From Dermacentor variabilis (Eukaryota > Arthropoda > Arachnida > Ixodida > Ixodidae): a DNA stretch of 64,000 nt. This document shows positions 58,101 through 64,000 of the stretch, piece by piece (position 1 is the first letter of the stretch; the number at the start of each line of letters is the position of its first letter). Location of the stretch: assembly GCF_050947875.1 (NCBI RefSeq), contig NC_134570.1, forward strand, positions 206,480,250 through 206,544,249, in the 5' to 3' direction. The translations under genes were made by a program, and so were the position numbers. The notes beneath the pieces were generated by a model, which was not told the origin of the DNA, searched no databases, and was given only the letters and a program-made list of their open reading frames with translations.

Positions 58101-61100
58101 GACCACCGGTTTTTCCTCTTTTCTTCTCTTGTATGGGCGTGAGCCTTCGTGTCCTCTGGACACTATCCTGCCCTACCGACCTAACACTTCCGAGCGTAAA
58201 ACTATTTCAGAAGTCGCCCCATACGCCGAAGATTGCCGCCAGCTGGCTCGTTCGTTTACCAGCGAGGATCAGGGGTGTCAGAAGACAAGACGCGACAGCC
58301 ACTACAGCACGCCCACCTTCCCTACTGGTCCCCTTGTTTGGCTGTGGATACCGCCTCACGTGCCCGGCCTTTCTCCTAAAGTACTTGCGCGTTACCACGG
58401 TCCGTACAGTCGCGATCAATTTAAAGGTGATCGCGCGAACACCGACTGGCGGGCCTTCCAAGCAGCATAGTGGCCGATTTCAGAACTGCGAAGATGAAAA
58501 TTGCGCTGCCTTCTTCCCCTTTTATGCTCTTCTAGGCTGTAACCATCACGCGCAAGACTAAGTCGCCACATTTTGCGTTTGTTTCCCTTTCATGGCAATG
58601 ATGCGTGGGCGTCGCTGCTTCATGCATATGTTGGCTAACAATGACGCCTCTGTGCAAAAGCTGATAAGGCAATCGAAATGAATTTGCAGGTTACCTCGTG
58701 AAGGGTGGCGGGCGTGACAGCTGATCAGGGAACAGCAAAAGAGAGAGAGGGGAGCTATCTGATTGTCAGATGTAAGTGCCGCGAGGCGCCGCTAGAAGAT
58801 CGGAGCGGCCACCCAAGCTCCGTGAAGAACGAAGAAGAGAACGGGTGCACGAGAACGGCGGAAGAGGTGCGATCTCGCAGTTTTTGAACCAGGCGTTCAG
58901 CAGTTCCGAGCTCCTGGGGTGAACGAAGCGAGGGTTCCTGCGAGGCGAGACGTCCCTGGCAAGGTGCGGAGGATCGCGGAGCCGAGCGTGGACGAGGACG
59001 TCCGAGGAAGGGCTCCTGCTGCCAGTGCTCGAGACGCTGGATGACCCGAGTGCCGCCGGTCCCAGAGCAGCCGCACCTGAGCTGTGCCAAAGCCACATTT
59101 TTTTCTAGGTGGCTTTGGTTGTGCCGAGCAGCGTTGAAGTCTGTCACAGATGTTGCTATGCTAGACACGGTCCTTGTGCGACCGCCCCACGGGCATTGCG
59201 AGCGGCGTGCTGGACGTGCGACTATAGCACGTCGGTCGCGAGCGACGTCCGAGCGGGACACCGAGGCCGCACGGAACAAGGCGTCCCCTGGCTGCTGCCG
59301 TTGGGGCTCCCGAGCGTGCCGAGCCCGAGAACCGTGCCGAACGGGGCCCGAGCGTGTCCTCGTCGCAGCCAGCTCGAGCACGGCTGAAACTACAGTGCCG
59401 TGACGACCGAACCGTGAGCCTCACAACACGGGACTGTTTCATTCCGTTTATTCCCGTGTGCTGTGTGTGTGTGGACACACTGACTGCCGTTGCGCCGGTT
59501 ATCAACTCCGTGTATGTATAATAATATTCGGGGTTTTACGTGCCAAAACGACTTTCTGATTATGAGGCACGCCGTAGTGGAGGACTCCGGAAATTTTGAC
59601 CACCTGGGGTTCTTTAACGTGCGCCTAAATCTAAGAACACGGGTGTTTTCGCATTTCGCCCCCATCGAAATGCGGCCGCCGTGGCCGGGATTCGATCCCG
59701 CGACCTCGTGCTCAGCAGCCCAACACCATAGCCACTGAGCAACCACGGCGGGTCCCGTGTATGTATGTATGTATGTATGTATGTATGTATGTATGTATGT
59801 ATGTATGTATGTATGTATGTATGTATGTATGTATGTATGTATGTATGTATGTATGTATGTATGTATGTATGTATGTATGTATGTATGTATGTATGTATGT
59901 ATGTATGTATGTATGTATGTATGTATGTATGTATGTATGTATGTATGTATGTATGTATGTATGTATGTATGTATGTATGTATGTATGTATGTATGTATGT
60001 ATGTATGTATGTATGTATGTATGTATGTATGTATGTATGTATGTATGTATGTATGTATGTATGTATGTATGTATGTATGTATGTATGTATGTATGTATGT
60101 ATGTATGTATGTATGTATGTATGTATGTATGTATGTATGTATGTATGTATGTATGTATGTATGTATGTATGTATGTATGTATGTATGTATGTATGTATGT
60201 ATGTATGTATGTATGTATGTATGTATGTATGTATGTATGTACGTACGTACGTACGTACGTACGTACGTACGTACGTACGTATGTATGTATGTATGTATGT
60301 ATGTATGTATGTATGTATGTATGTATGTATGTATGTATGCATGTATGCATGTATGTATGTATGTATGTATGTATGCATGCATGCATGCATGCATGCATGC
60401 ATGCATGTATGTATGTATGTATGTATGTATGTATGTATGTATGTATGTTAAAGGTTGCTTTGATTTGTAGGAATTCACGTAAATGACTCTCTGACCTTCT
60501 TCCGCCTCATTGCGCACTGGCAAAAGTGCCGAATAGTCCTAAACACTACACTGACGTTTCCCTCTCGACCGACGGTGATGCCATAACGTGGCGCTGCTCC
60601 TAGTTTTGGCCGCCGCTCGAGCGATTACCTTCAGATTGATCGCGACTCTACCGGATCTTCGACGCCTCCTCCCCTGTGAACTATATCGTTGAGCCCATCA
60701 CACCATCGCCGGATCTTCGTTGTCGAGGTCGGGAGACAGTGCATGTTAGCCGGCTGAAGCCTTATTTCGACCACGCAACTTCTCTGCCCCCTGAGTCACC
60801 AGGATGGCTCCGTTTCACACCTGGAGCCAATGTAATGAAGCAGACGCACCTAGTGTTTCGATAGAAGCTCGGAGACGACGACGATGACCCGTGCTGTGAT
60901 TTGCAAGAGAGCTCGGACTGTTCACTGCTGCTAGGCTGCTGTTTATCTGCTGCTTCCCGCTTTTAATTAAGCATGAGGATACTTGTTTATATGATACAAA
61001 CATGTTCGTTTCTTTCTATATGACACAGAATCTTCTAATTCCCATCACATTACAATGACCTGTACTAAGTGATTGACGATCCCTTTAACGCTCCCAAAAT

Positions 61101-62828
61101 AATCTGACAATTTTGTTTATTCCAAATCAAAGTGCTAAATATGCTATCGTATAGTTTCCACATGTGTTATGCGAGCTTTATAAGCAATCGCGTCTGGCGG
61201 CAGAGGTAACGAAATCGTGAAATGACAACGGGAAAAACACGCGAGACCTCTTCGTTGTAATTTTTCTAGAGCAATGTTGCCCAGTTGTTCTTGTCCTTGC
61301 AGTACTATCTAACTCACTTTCGGTTTCTGGACTTGGCTTATTCCAAAAGAAACCTCCTCATTTACAAACAAATACATTACGTCAATAAAGTTTAGCATAG
61401 TGTGTTCACGGCTGCTTTGAAGCTTGCATTGTCGGGAACAGCGGCGATGGATGTAGGCAGGTGGTTCCAATCCATACTAGTACTTGAAATAAAATAACCC
61501 TAGTGGAACTTTGTCTACACCTACACATGGGCTATGATCGAAGAACGTGAATAACATGTATTATGGACGCGTTATAAGATAATGATAAAAGATGACGTTG
61601 AAATCAGAGGTCTTATGAAAATGGTCGATTGTCGTGCCATCTGCGCCTCAATAATTGGAGCGTGCTTGAAATAGTGTGAATTGAAACACGTCGCGCAACT
61701 ACACAACTACGCATAGTGCAACGCTCTCGTGGAAATCATGAATACTACTTCTACCGACAACCTATCCTCGTAAGTGAACTCGTCCTACACGAACTGGCAC
61801 CTCTTCCTCACCGAGGTGGTTCCGCCCACGAATAGATTCAGACAGTAGCCGTTGTCTCTGTTCTTCGGATGGATGCAATAACTTAAGCTCGATGATCAGT
61901 AGTTTGTTGATTTGTGACATGAGTCAGTGGCTACACCAGAGCTACTTGTCAGACGGCATAAGCAAGCTCACGACTACTTACTCAGCACATACGCTGGCAA
62001 TCCAACAGCCCGCTGACCATCACATCATTCGTGCTGTTGGACAAGCAGCGAAACTCCGGCTGCACTTTCGAGGGCCCTACTGAGTTTCGAGTTGCTTGAG
62101 TTCGGTAACCTACTGTGTTGACGCCATGCCAGAAACTAGGCTTTACGGCGCGCAACCCCCCCTCCCTTTCCCTGAGCATTTTTCTCATGAAAAGATATGT
62201 CCCCTGACGTGCCAACCTTACCTTACATTTGCACGGCGCGCTTGAACCATGGTGCTCTAGACATCAACCACGCCAAGCAGTTAATTTCATTTAGCGATAA
62301 GGCTATCAATGGCGGCAAACGTGTTCCCATATAACGTATGGCGTGTGGTTGCACTGCAAATGTAGTACACAGAAACACTAACACCGAAGAGTCGGACATG
62401 ACCTTGCGCAAGGTCTGTAGTGTCTCATTTACACAACCGGTATAAAATATAAGCGATATATAAGCATTCCTTAGTTATTTCTAGATATAAGACAAGTTAT
62501 ATCTTTGCTGAATGTCAGCATAATTTGCCACGCCTTGTATGTATCAAAACGCACTAGAAAGTCTCGAAATTATAGTATAAAATATCAGAAGCAACTTTCT
62601 ATAAGTGTTGTAACCAATGTAATTGTGAATATACGCGTCCTGCGCTAAATAACTGCGCGAGAAGTTCTGGTGAACTTACTGTTGGTCCAGAATGGCCTCT
62701 GGAATGGGGGGCCTCTGGTGAAGACCAGAGCGGTTACAACGTACTGGTAGCAGGTGAGGAAGAACAACGTAGCAACGTCCCAGTAGTCGTAGACGTCTTC
62801 CTCAGGGTCCTGTGACGGGTACTCGTAC
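35613..62828 (-). CDS. P5B-type P-type ATPase (ATP13A2/ATP13A3-like), C-terminal four exons, spliced
   Basis: Join of 62680-62828, 40739-40827, 38535-38627 and 35613-35783, read on the minus strand. What I see: the four segments are bounded by AG acceptors and GT donors, their phases match (1 nt + 2 nt at the first junction, phase 0 at the other two), and together they give 165 residues and a TAG stop. The order is an acidic/aromatic loop, hydrophobic segment M8 ([20 protein letters not shown]), a PPF-R-P-F-WTN motif, M9, M10, then a charged cytoplasmic tail. Known of the family: P5B ATPases (ATP13A2-5) are endolysosomal polyamine transporters with ten membrane helices; their last part has an SSFQY-type helix, a short PFR-P--TN loop, two more helices and a basic tail with an RF/Y-Q-E repeat, as here ([17 protein letters not shown]). 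Inference: this is the 3' end of the tick orthologue. The catalytic P and N domains lie outside the window. Subfamily (A2 or A3) is undecided. Confidence 0.85.
36330..36656 (+). repeat. Possible LTR or promoter-bearing repeat in intron
   Basis: GTTGTATAAGCCGCGG (36544-36559) looks like a TATA promoter, and about 90 nt further TTATAATAAAGGCAGG contains AATAAA (36644-36649). The spacing of promoter and poly(A) signal suits an LTR R region. No second copy or internal domain was found. It lies immediately left of the foldback at 36640-36895. Confidence 0.3.
36640..36895. repeat. Foldback element with inverted arms of about 100 bp
   Basis: The core arms GTTGGGGCTCGCCGAGG...GCCAGGGA (36727-36760) and TCCCTGGC...CCTCGGCGAGCCCCAAC (36796-36829) match at all but about three positions, with a 35-nt loop. 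Outward, weaker pairing continues (CTCCAGG, CAAAGCT, GGGG blocks) to about 36660 on the left and 36890 on the right. It lies in an intron of the P5B-ATPase. Confidence 0.7.
37463..38170 (-). pseudogene. Second RTE-type LINE, 3' fragment
   Basis: On the minus strand it reads from [20 protein letters not shown] through [19 protein letters not shown] and [12 protein letters not shown] to [40 protein letters not shown] and KRKKM. It then follows the usual RTE 3' end ([24 protein letters not shown]) and a short ATGATGA tail near 37470. It corresponds to the last third of the frame at 32749-34506 but is more decayed. It lies in the first intron from the gene's 3' end. Confidence 0.75.
38535..38627 (-). 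CDS. P5B-ATPase exon with M10
   Basis: The exon is exactly 93 nt (31 codons), phase 0 at both ends. The acceptor is AATGTTTTGCAG; the donor is CAA|GTATGG, which has GT but is weaker than the others. The product begins [14 protein letters not shown] and continues into the helix [17 protein letters not shown]. In P5B ATPases this position is a short extracellular/lumenal loop, a basic FR/WR turn and the last helix, so length and character both fit. The open frame extends past the donor, but only this junction keeps phase with the last exon. Confidence 0.8.
38940..40738. other. Intron sequence, no further gene recognised
   Basis: Part of the 2.1-kb intron between the M9 and M10 exons of the P5B-ATPase. 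It is AT-rich and holds only short frames without motifs. Confidence 0.5.
40739..40827 (-). CDS. P5B-ATPase exon with M9
   Basis: The exon is 89 nt: two nucleotides completing the split AAC (Asn) codon, then 29 codons. The acceptor has a strong pyrimidine tract (CCTCCTCTCTTTACGCAG) and the donor is GAG|GTAAGT. It encodes a single hydrophobic helix ([20 protein letters not shown]) followed by TDFFE. It fits the ninth membrane segment, directly after the TN of the previous exon. The intron to the upstream exon is about 21.85 kb and packed with mobile elements. Confidence 0.85.
40880..41040 (-). repeat. 3'UTR fragment of an I/R1-type LINE
   Basis: The minus strand contains CCCCCAGAGTAGGGTAGCCA, ACCAGATGCATTTCTTGTTA, then ACATCCCTGCCTCC, after a pyrimidine-rich stretch. 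This parallels the 3' end at 19475-19545 (plus) and 27445-27545 (minus). No coding part is attached. It lies only about 50 bp upstream of the M9 exon acceptor. Confidence 0.55.
41428..41842. mobile_element. Possible non-autonomous element with short terminal inverted repeats
   Basis: AGCGCAGCTCT (41430-41440) and AGAGCTGCGCT (41831-41841) are perfect reverse complements about 410 bp apart. The interior is GC-rich and differs sharply from its AT-rich surroundings (CCAGCGCCGCGCGCGTCGTC near 41640-41660). No transposase frame. An 11-bp match alone could be chance; the composition change is the second argument. Confidence 0.35.
41845..42478. other. Intron sequence, nothing recognised
   Basis: AT-rich; only one short minus-strand frame (42183-42422), without a motif. 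Confidence 0.5.
42480..43300 (-). pseudogene. LINE RNase H and C-terminal zinc-finger relic
   Basis: Read from 43300 downward: [20 protein letters not shown] (the DGS start of RNase H), [15 protein letters not shown] (the second catalytic Glu region), then DKWVIFRD. After a frame change it reads [18 protein letters not shown] (the W-IPGH block). Last is [34 protein letters not shown], the degenerate C--CG-EE--EHL finger. The order is that of I/R1-group LINEs with an RNase H. No RT is attached upstream. Confidence 0.65.
43640..45060 (+). pseudogene. Cluster of unrecognised open frames, possible host-gene pseudogene
   Basis: Frames at 43648-44235 (195 codons), 44378-44740 / 44409-44846 and 44818-45057 follow each other on the plus strand. 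The first starts with a hydrophobic stretch ([12 protein letters not shown]) and later reads [20 protein letters not shown] and [20 protein letters not shown]. The last is hydrophobic ([20 protein letters not shown]). No LINE, gag or transposase motif is present. A faint likeness to the N-lobe of M13 (neprilysin-like) peptidases, a large family in ticks, exists around V-RVIDL, but I cannot confirm it. Confidence 0.25.
45061..45690. other. No recognisable gene; contains a dispersed repeat
   Basis: AAGTGTCATCGGCAGAAACG (45192-45211) and about 50 surrounding bases recur on the minus strand at 49185-49262. The rest shows no supported coding frame. Confidence 0.5.
45700..47725 (+). pseudogene. Decayed LINE with (AAG) tail (RTE-related)
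   Basis: The pieces run in order. 45992-46216: [20 protein letters not shown], matching the A-G-D-IP-ELLK block before RT. 46419-46778: [20 protein letters not shown] (the FLD--AFD block), then [14 protein letters not shown]. 46775-46996: [16 protein letters not shown], where the catalytic ADD has become ADG, then [13 protein letters not shown]. 47117-47497: [46 protein letters not shown]. It ends AGAAGAAGAAG near 47708-47720. It is a tick LINE different from the GAT-tailed copies. Many frame breaks. Confidence 0.7.
47726..48096. other. No recognisable gene
   Basis: Mixed intronic sequence between the LINE tail and the microsatellite. The short frames show no motif. Confidence 0.45.
48097..48354. 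repeat. Compound tetranucleotide microsatellite (CCGT/CCAT/CCAC)n
   Basis: About 64 four-base units of CC(G/A)T and CCAC in blocks. All six frames are open across it, giving the HPSI, RPSV and MDGW repeat products that mimic long ORFs. It is not coding. Confidence 0.95.
48606..48833 (-). mobile_element. Ruka-type SINE, copy 2 (diverged)
   Basis: Complete on the minus strand, but with more substitutions than the other copies (e.g. GTGTCAAAACCATTTTCTGA and a B box degraded to GGATCTAATCCC). Flanked by AGGACTTTTGAA (48583-48594) and AGGACTTTCGAA (48835-48846), an 11/12 target duplication. This is the oldest-looking copy. Confidence 0.85.
48863..49000. repeat. Two-copy imperfect direct repeat, 88-bp period
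   Basis: ATGAGTGACGA starts at 48863 and 48951. Each is followed by AGCAACGTCAATA--CACAAC and GCGTC at matching positions. Non-coding. Confidence 0.65.
49010..50395. other. No recognisable gene; dispersed repeat copy
   Basis: The minus strand at 49185-49262 matches 45150-45225 in plus orientation. Otherwise no supported gene or element. Confidence 0.45.
50400..50735. repeat. Degenerate tandem repeat, monomer about 55 bp
   Basis: The unit is roughly GAGTGAGCTCGGCTGAGTAG followed by CATTTTG-TGAGTCTGAGT. Recognisable starts are CGGCTGAGTAG at about 50428 and 50475, then CGGGTGACTAT, CTTGAGTGAGTAG, TTGGCTGACTAG and TTCGGCTGGGTAT. About six diverged copies; satellite-like. Confidence 0.6.
50930..51755 (+). 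pseudogene. LINE RNase H fragment (I/R1-type)
   Basis: Plus-strand pieces: [19 protein letters not shown], then [10 protein letters not shown] (the first catalytic Asp of RNase H in a YVDAA context). After frame changes come INPEEGEA (E-AEE region) and [17 protein letters not shown] (W-P-H-GL-GNE-AH--AR region). The order fits RNase H of tick I/R1-group LINEs. The right end abuts the gypsy element. Confidence 0.55.
51835..52811 (+). pseudogene. Gypsy gag (capsid region)
   Basis: It starts [25 protein letters not shown] in one frame (51870-51956). After shifts, the frame at 52083-52811 reads [40 protein letters not shown] and [18 protein letters not shown], the retrotransposon gag (capsid) pattern. 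A proline-rich linker follows. Then comes the CCHC zinc knuckle at 52836-52877 ([14 protein letters not shown], spacing C-x2-C-x4-H-x4-C). Gag would package element RNA. At least two frame changes break it. Confidence 0.75.
53179..53634 (+). pseudogene. Gypsy protease and linker
   Basis: [20 protein letters not shown] corresponds to the aspartic protease flap/active-site block; the usual DTGA has lost its Asp (here RTGA). [17 protein letters not shown] is the conserved end of the retropepsin fold. The frame runs on to [15 protein letters not shown], where it stops 10 bp before the RTE insertion. Confidence 0.7.
53644..55128 (+). mobile_element. RTE-type LINE inserted in the gypsy element
   Basis: It is 5'-truncated in the RT at [15 protein letters not shown] and ends in GATGATGATGATGATGGTGA and further GAT units. 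AACATGCTTGC at 53633-53643 recurs exactly at 55129-55139: an 11-bp target duplication. The gypsy reading resumes just after it. It is the same family as the minus-strand copy at 32512-34800. Confidence 0.9.
53660..54890 (+). pseudogene. RTE-type reverse transcriptase, truncated and broken
   Basis: The frames 53683-53955, 53986-54213 and 54232-54432 share one phase and are split by in-frame stops (TGA 53953-53955, TAG 54211-54213). They give [50 protein letters not shown] and [10 protein letters not shown], with intact catalytic FADD. A frameshift at about 54420 leads to 54447-54887 (thumb and C-terminus: [40 protein letters not shown]). Confidence 0.85.
55139..56060 (+). pseudogene. Gypsy reverse transcriptase
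   Basis: After the target duplication the reading gives [15 protein letters not shown], then the frame 55231-55704 ([67 protein letters not shown]). A frameshift near 55700 leads to the piece at 55824-56048: [20 protein letters not shown] and [11 protein letters not shown], with the catalytic YLDD kept. RT copies element RNA to DNA. It is unlikely to be active because of the shifts. Confidence 0.8.
56300..57186 (+). pseudogene. Gypsy RNase H and start of integrase
   Basis: [14 protein letters not shown] at about 56436-56480 and YASRTLKK are RNase H blocks. [40 protein letters not shown] and [12 protein letters not shown] follow in the frame 56563-57021; the last is the typical end of RNase H. 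From about 57060 the H2C2 zinc finger begins (GDPQGAHAG-like, then [10 protein letters not shown]), and the Ruka SINE interrupts it. Confidence 0.75.
57187..57416 (+). mobile_element. Ruka-type SINE, copy 3, inside gypsy integrase
   Basis: Plus orientation: ACCCGCCGTGGTTGCTCAGT (A box) and GGCATCGAATCCC (B box with one change), body, then GTGAAACCCCATAAATTAAT and a T-rich tail. The flanks ATCATGTAC (57178-57186) and ATCGTGTAC (57417-57425) are an 8/9 target duplication. It lies in the integrase zinc-finger region of the third gypsy. Confidence 0.85.
57437..57547. repeat. Near-perfect foldback hairpin (111 bp)
   Basis: The left arm starts GTAATAACTTAGCGCGAATA and contains AAACAAGAAAGACG-ACAAGG. 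The right arm is its reverse complement, ending CGCGCTAAGTTACTAC. The arms are about 55 bp with roughly four mismatches and almost no loop (centre near 57492). It sits 20 bp after the SINE, still within the integrase. Confidence 0.85.
57548..58407 (+). pseudogene. Gypsy integrase catalytic core
   Basis: [20 protein letters not shown] may be the remainder of the zinc-finger region. Then [20 protein letters not shown] has the first catalytic Asp, [15 protein letters not shown] the second (after a frameshift near 57830), and [20 protein letters not shown] the Glu: a complete D-D-E set. [20 protein letters not shown] and [15 protein letters not shown] follow. The frame 57727-58470 runs on past 58407 into the TIR element, so its last 21 residues are not gypsy. 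Confidence 0.8.
59520..59754 (-). mobile_element. Ruka-type SINE, copy 4, next to the microsatellite
   Basis: Minus orientation, with good A and B boxes (GGGATCGAATCCC) and a complete body. It is flanked by CCGTGTATGTAT at 59508-59519 and 59755-59766, an exact 12-bp target duplication. The right duplication merges into the (TATG)n array. Confidence 0.9.
59757..60448. repeat. (TATG)n microsatellite, about 690 bp, with variant blocks
   Basis: About 172 four-base units. A pure TATG run covers 59757-60238, an ACGT block about 60239-60280, TATG again, then isolated and clustered ATGC units (60338-60405), and TATG to 60448. The frames give MYVC repeats on plus and HTYI repeats on minus; these account for the apparent long ORFs and are not coding. 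Confidence 0.97.
60648..60870 (+). pseudogene. Gypsy C-terminal tail after the TIR insertion
   Basis: Reads [49 protein letters not shown], the chromodomain-like end of tick gypsy pol. It joins in sense to ARYHGPY at 58390-58407. The downstream LTR cannot be delimited. Confidence 0.8.
60871..62679. other. Intron sequence, nothing recognised
   Basis: About 1.8 kb of mixed sequence before the M8 exon. No supported gene or element. Confidence 0.5.
62680..62828 (-). CDS. P5B-ATPase exon with M8 and the PF-R-P loop
   Basis: The exon is 149 nt: one nucleotide closing a codon begun upstream, 49 codons, then one nucleotide of the next codon. The acceptor is TTTTTGAAAACGCAG; the donor is the consensus GTAAGT. 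It encodes an acidic stretch ([11 protein letters not shown]), a roughly 20-residue hydrophobic helix ending QYVVTALVF, and [11 protein letters not shown]. This matches the ENT--F--SSFQY...G-PFR-P-YTN region of P5B ATPases. The preceding exon was not found between 62829 and 64000. Confidence 0.85.
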
Positions 62829-64000
62829 CTGCGTTTTCAAAAAGTTCTGCGTTAGCAACGCCACTTCGCACTACAGAGCATATCAGAAGCACACTGTTAA
62901 CTAAAGGTACTCGGCGCTGGCAAACACAAGAACAAAAGAAGGCACATAGGATGCACCTTAACCGTTTTTGGTCACGGTGTTAGGAAACAAGTCCAGCTCG
63001 CCGCCCTTGGGCACGACACTGCTAACGCCATTCATTTATGTACAGCTGGACTGTAAGCCTAAGTGATCAGAAATTATTCAGACGTTTTCATATAAAATGG
63101 TAAATTAATGTACCCCCGGCCTCTATAAGCATTTTCGGAGCACATAATTCACTTCGTCGTAGCACATAACCATGCCATATTGAAACGACGCAGTATCACT
63201 TCCACAGGATGACATCGTAATGTAAGCATGAAATTCAGGGTGAGTGCCCCTCTACCCCTCCCCCCTAATGCTTAGGGGGACATGCCATATTTTCGTTTTT
63301 CCCGCACCCTCGAAGCTTTTGCAGCCGAATGTGAAGGCGACCAGTAGAGCTCAGGCTCCTAAAAGTGCAGTTTTTATGCGACTTATTCACGTCCTGTAAA
63401 AATCACAGATTGTTAGAGAGGTACGCGAAATAATTTTGCTCAAAAATGTCAATGAAACTTTACGTCCGCTTCAACAAACGCCTAATATGCATGGTCTGCC
63501 ACCTTGGGTAAAGCACTCGGAGTGCGTCGTATGGACTGCACAGCGCTCTGTGTGTTTGTTTGCCACTCACTTCGTTCCGCCTTTTGTACTTACTTGTTTT
63601 GTTCAAAGGTAAGAATTATATTGAGGGGTCTTCTGGCTGGAGCAACGCCTTCATTTCTTACACGTGGAAATGGAATTTCAGAAGCAGAGAAATTTCCATT
63701 AGTTCGTTCATGTCAGAAAAAGGTTCTGTTTGAACACCAAGCGATTTGTACTTCAAGCTACATCCCAATTTTTCGATCCATTGAGCTTCCTGTCGCCATT
63801 CGCCATGTAAGCCAAAACGCTTTTTCAAAGGACCTGGACCGAAGGGCTAGACTGCGATGCATCGTTGCCTGACAAACTTAACGAGTAATGCCAATGGATG
63901 CCAGAAATTGAATACTTAAATGATTTTTGTCAGCAGACGTCCGCTAACTGACCTCAAAGGCGATGATACACGATACCACTACATGTATTTACGGACGCGA
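62829..64000. other. Upstream intron of the P5B-ATPase; one unrecognised frame
   Basis: I found no earlier ATPase exon here. A plus-strand open frame at 63504-63872 (122 codons) has no motif I know and no homopolymeric or repeat origin. ACACAAGAACAAAAGAAGG-type sequence near 62923 resembles the foldback family at 57437-57547. Confidence 0.4.

Larger units (their letters stand above)
58408..60647. mobile_element. Element with 27-bp terminal inverted repeats, inserted in gypsy
   Basis: The left end AGTCGCGATCAATTTAAAGG-TGATCGC (58408-58434) and the right end, read inward on the minus strand (AGTCGCGATCAATCTGAAGG-TAATCGC, from 60647 back to 60621), match at 24 of 27 positions. GTAC (58404-58407) and CTAC (60648-60651) flank it, possibly a 3-4 bp target duplication. 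The gypsy pol reading stops at ARYHGPY and resumes at [17 protein letters not shown], as expected for an insertion. The 2.24 kb interior includes a GC-rich block (58670-59400), a SINE and a microsatellite; no transposase frame. Confidence 0.75.
51780..60870 (+). mobile_element. Third Ty3/gypsy retrotransposon, broken and containing at least five nested insertions or repeats
   Basis: Gag (51835-52811), zinc knuckle (52836-52877), protease (53179-53632), RT (55231-56050), RNase H (56300-56800), integrase (57040-58400) and a C-terminal tail (60648-60830) are in the expected order. Insertions split it: an RTE-type LINE at 53644-55128, a Ruka SINE at 57187-57416, a foldback at 57437-57547, and a TIR element at 58408-60647 carrying a further SINE and microsatellite. 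Neither LTR could be placed. The frames left after removing the insertions still have several shifts. Confidence 0.8.

Noticed and set aside
58755..59381. 208-codon minus-strand Arg-rich frame
   Set aside because: Lies in the GC-rich interior of the TIR element; composition explains the openness and no domain is visible.
59390..60523. Minus-strand 377-codon frame (HTYI repeats) and plus-strand MYVC frames
   Set aside because: They are translations of the (TATG)n microsatellite and the adjacent SINE; every frame of a tetranucleotide array without a stop is open.
62829..64000. An additional upstream P5B-ATPase exon
   Set aside because: I scanned the minus strand for a piece ending in a helix and a W-F/Y motif with a phase-2 donor and found none; it is probably beyond the window.
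1..64000. CRISPR arrays, bacterial operons, phage or plasmid functions
   Set aside because: Splice sites, SINEs and LINEs mark animal nuclear DNA; the repeats present are microsatellites or element parts and lack spacer organisation.

Overview
This window is animal nuclear DNA, almost certainly from a hard (ixodid) tick. It carries four copies of a tRNA-headed SINE that I recognise as the tick Ruka family, many tick-type LINE and LTR retrotransposon relics, spliced exons with consensus GT/AG sites, and no bacterial gene organisation. Nearly all open frames longer than 150 codons are transposable-element proteins or translations of microsatellites.

The one host gene I can support lies on the minus strand. 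Four small exons (62680-62828, 40739-40827, 38535-38627, 35613-35783) splice in matching phase into the last 165 residues of a P5B-type P-type ATPase (ATP13A2/ATP13A3 family, endolysosomal polyamine transporter). A 3'UTR of about 0.4 kb and an AATAAA signal near 35200 follow. The introns are about 2.75, 2.11 and 21.85 kb. The longest (40828-62679) holds most of the repeats in the right half of the window. The gene continues upstream beyond the window.

Layout. 1-2051: decayed Ty3/gypsy pol and an LTR. 2094-2318: Ruka SINE. 2332-4490: nothing coding. 4497-5120: a MITE-like element with TA-rich target duplication. 6060-6440: minus-strand endonuclease relic. 6780-8345: minus-strand BEL/Pao relic. 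9770-10170: LTR-like promoter on the minus strand. 10618-12734: CR1/Jockey-type LINE with an in-frame internal deletion. 13270-16725: second decayed Ty3/gypsy. 16880-17870, 17950-18400 and 18745-19560: three LINE fragments. 20979-25769: near-full-length LINE with 228-bp tandem 5' monomers, ORF1, and an ORF2 broken by two stop codons. 27440-30330: minus-strand LINE of the RNase H-bearing I/R1 group. 30482-32036: LTR-bounded remnant. 32512-34800: minus-strand RTE-type LINE. 35175-62828: the P5B-ATPase gene, whose introns hold a foldback element, a second RTE fragment, LINE 3' ends, a decayed LINE with an (AAG) tail, microsatellites, and a third Ty3/gypsy element (51780-60870).

The third gypsy is a good insertion record. 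An RTE-type LINE sits in its protease region with an 11-bp target duplication. A Ruka SINE and a foldback hairpin sit in its integrase. A 2.2-kb element with 27-bp terminal inverted repeats splits its C-terminal pol, and that element itself contains a Ruka SINE and about 690 bp of (TATG)n. No prokaryote-type operon, CRISPR array or rRNA is visible, and I saw no free-standing tRNA gene.
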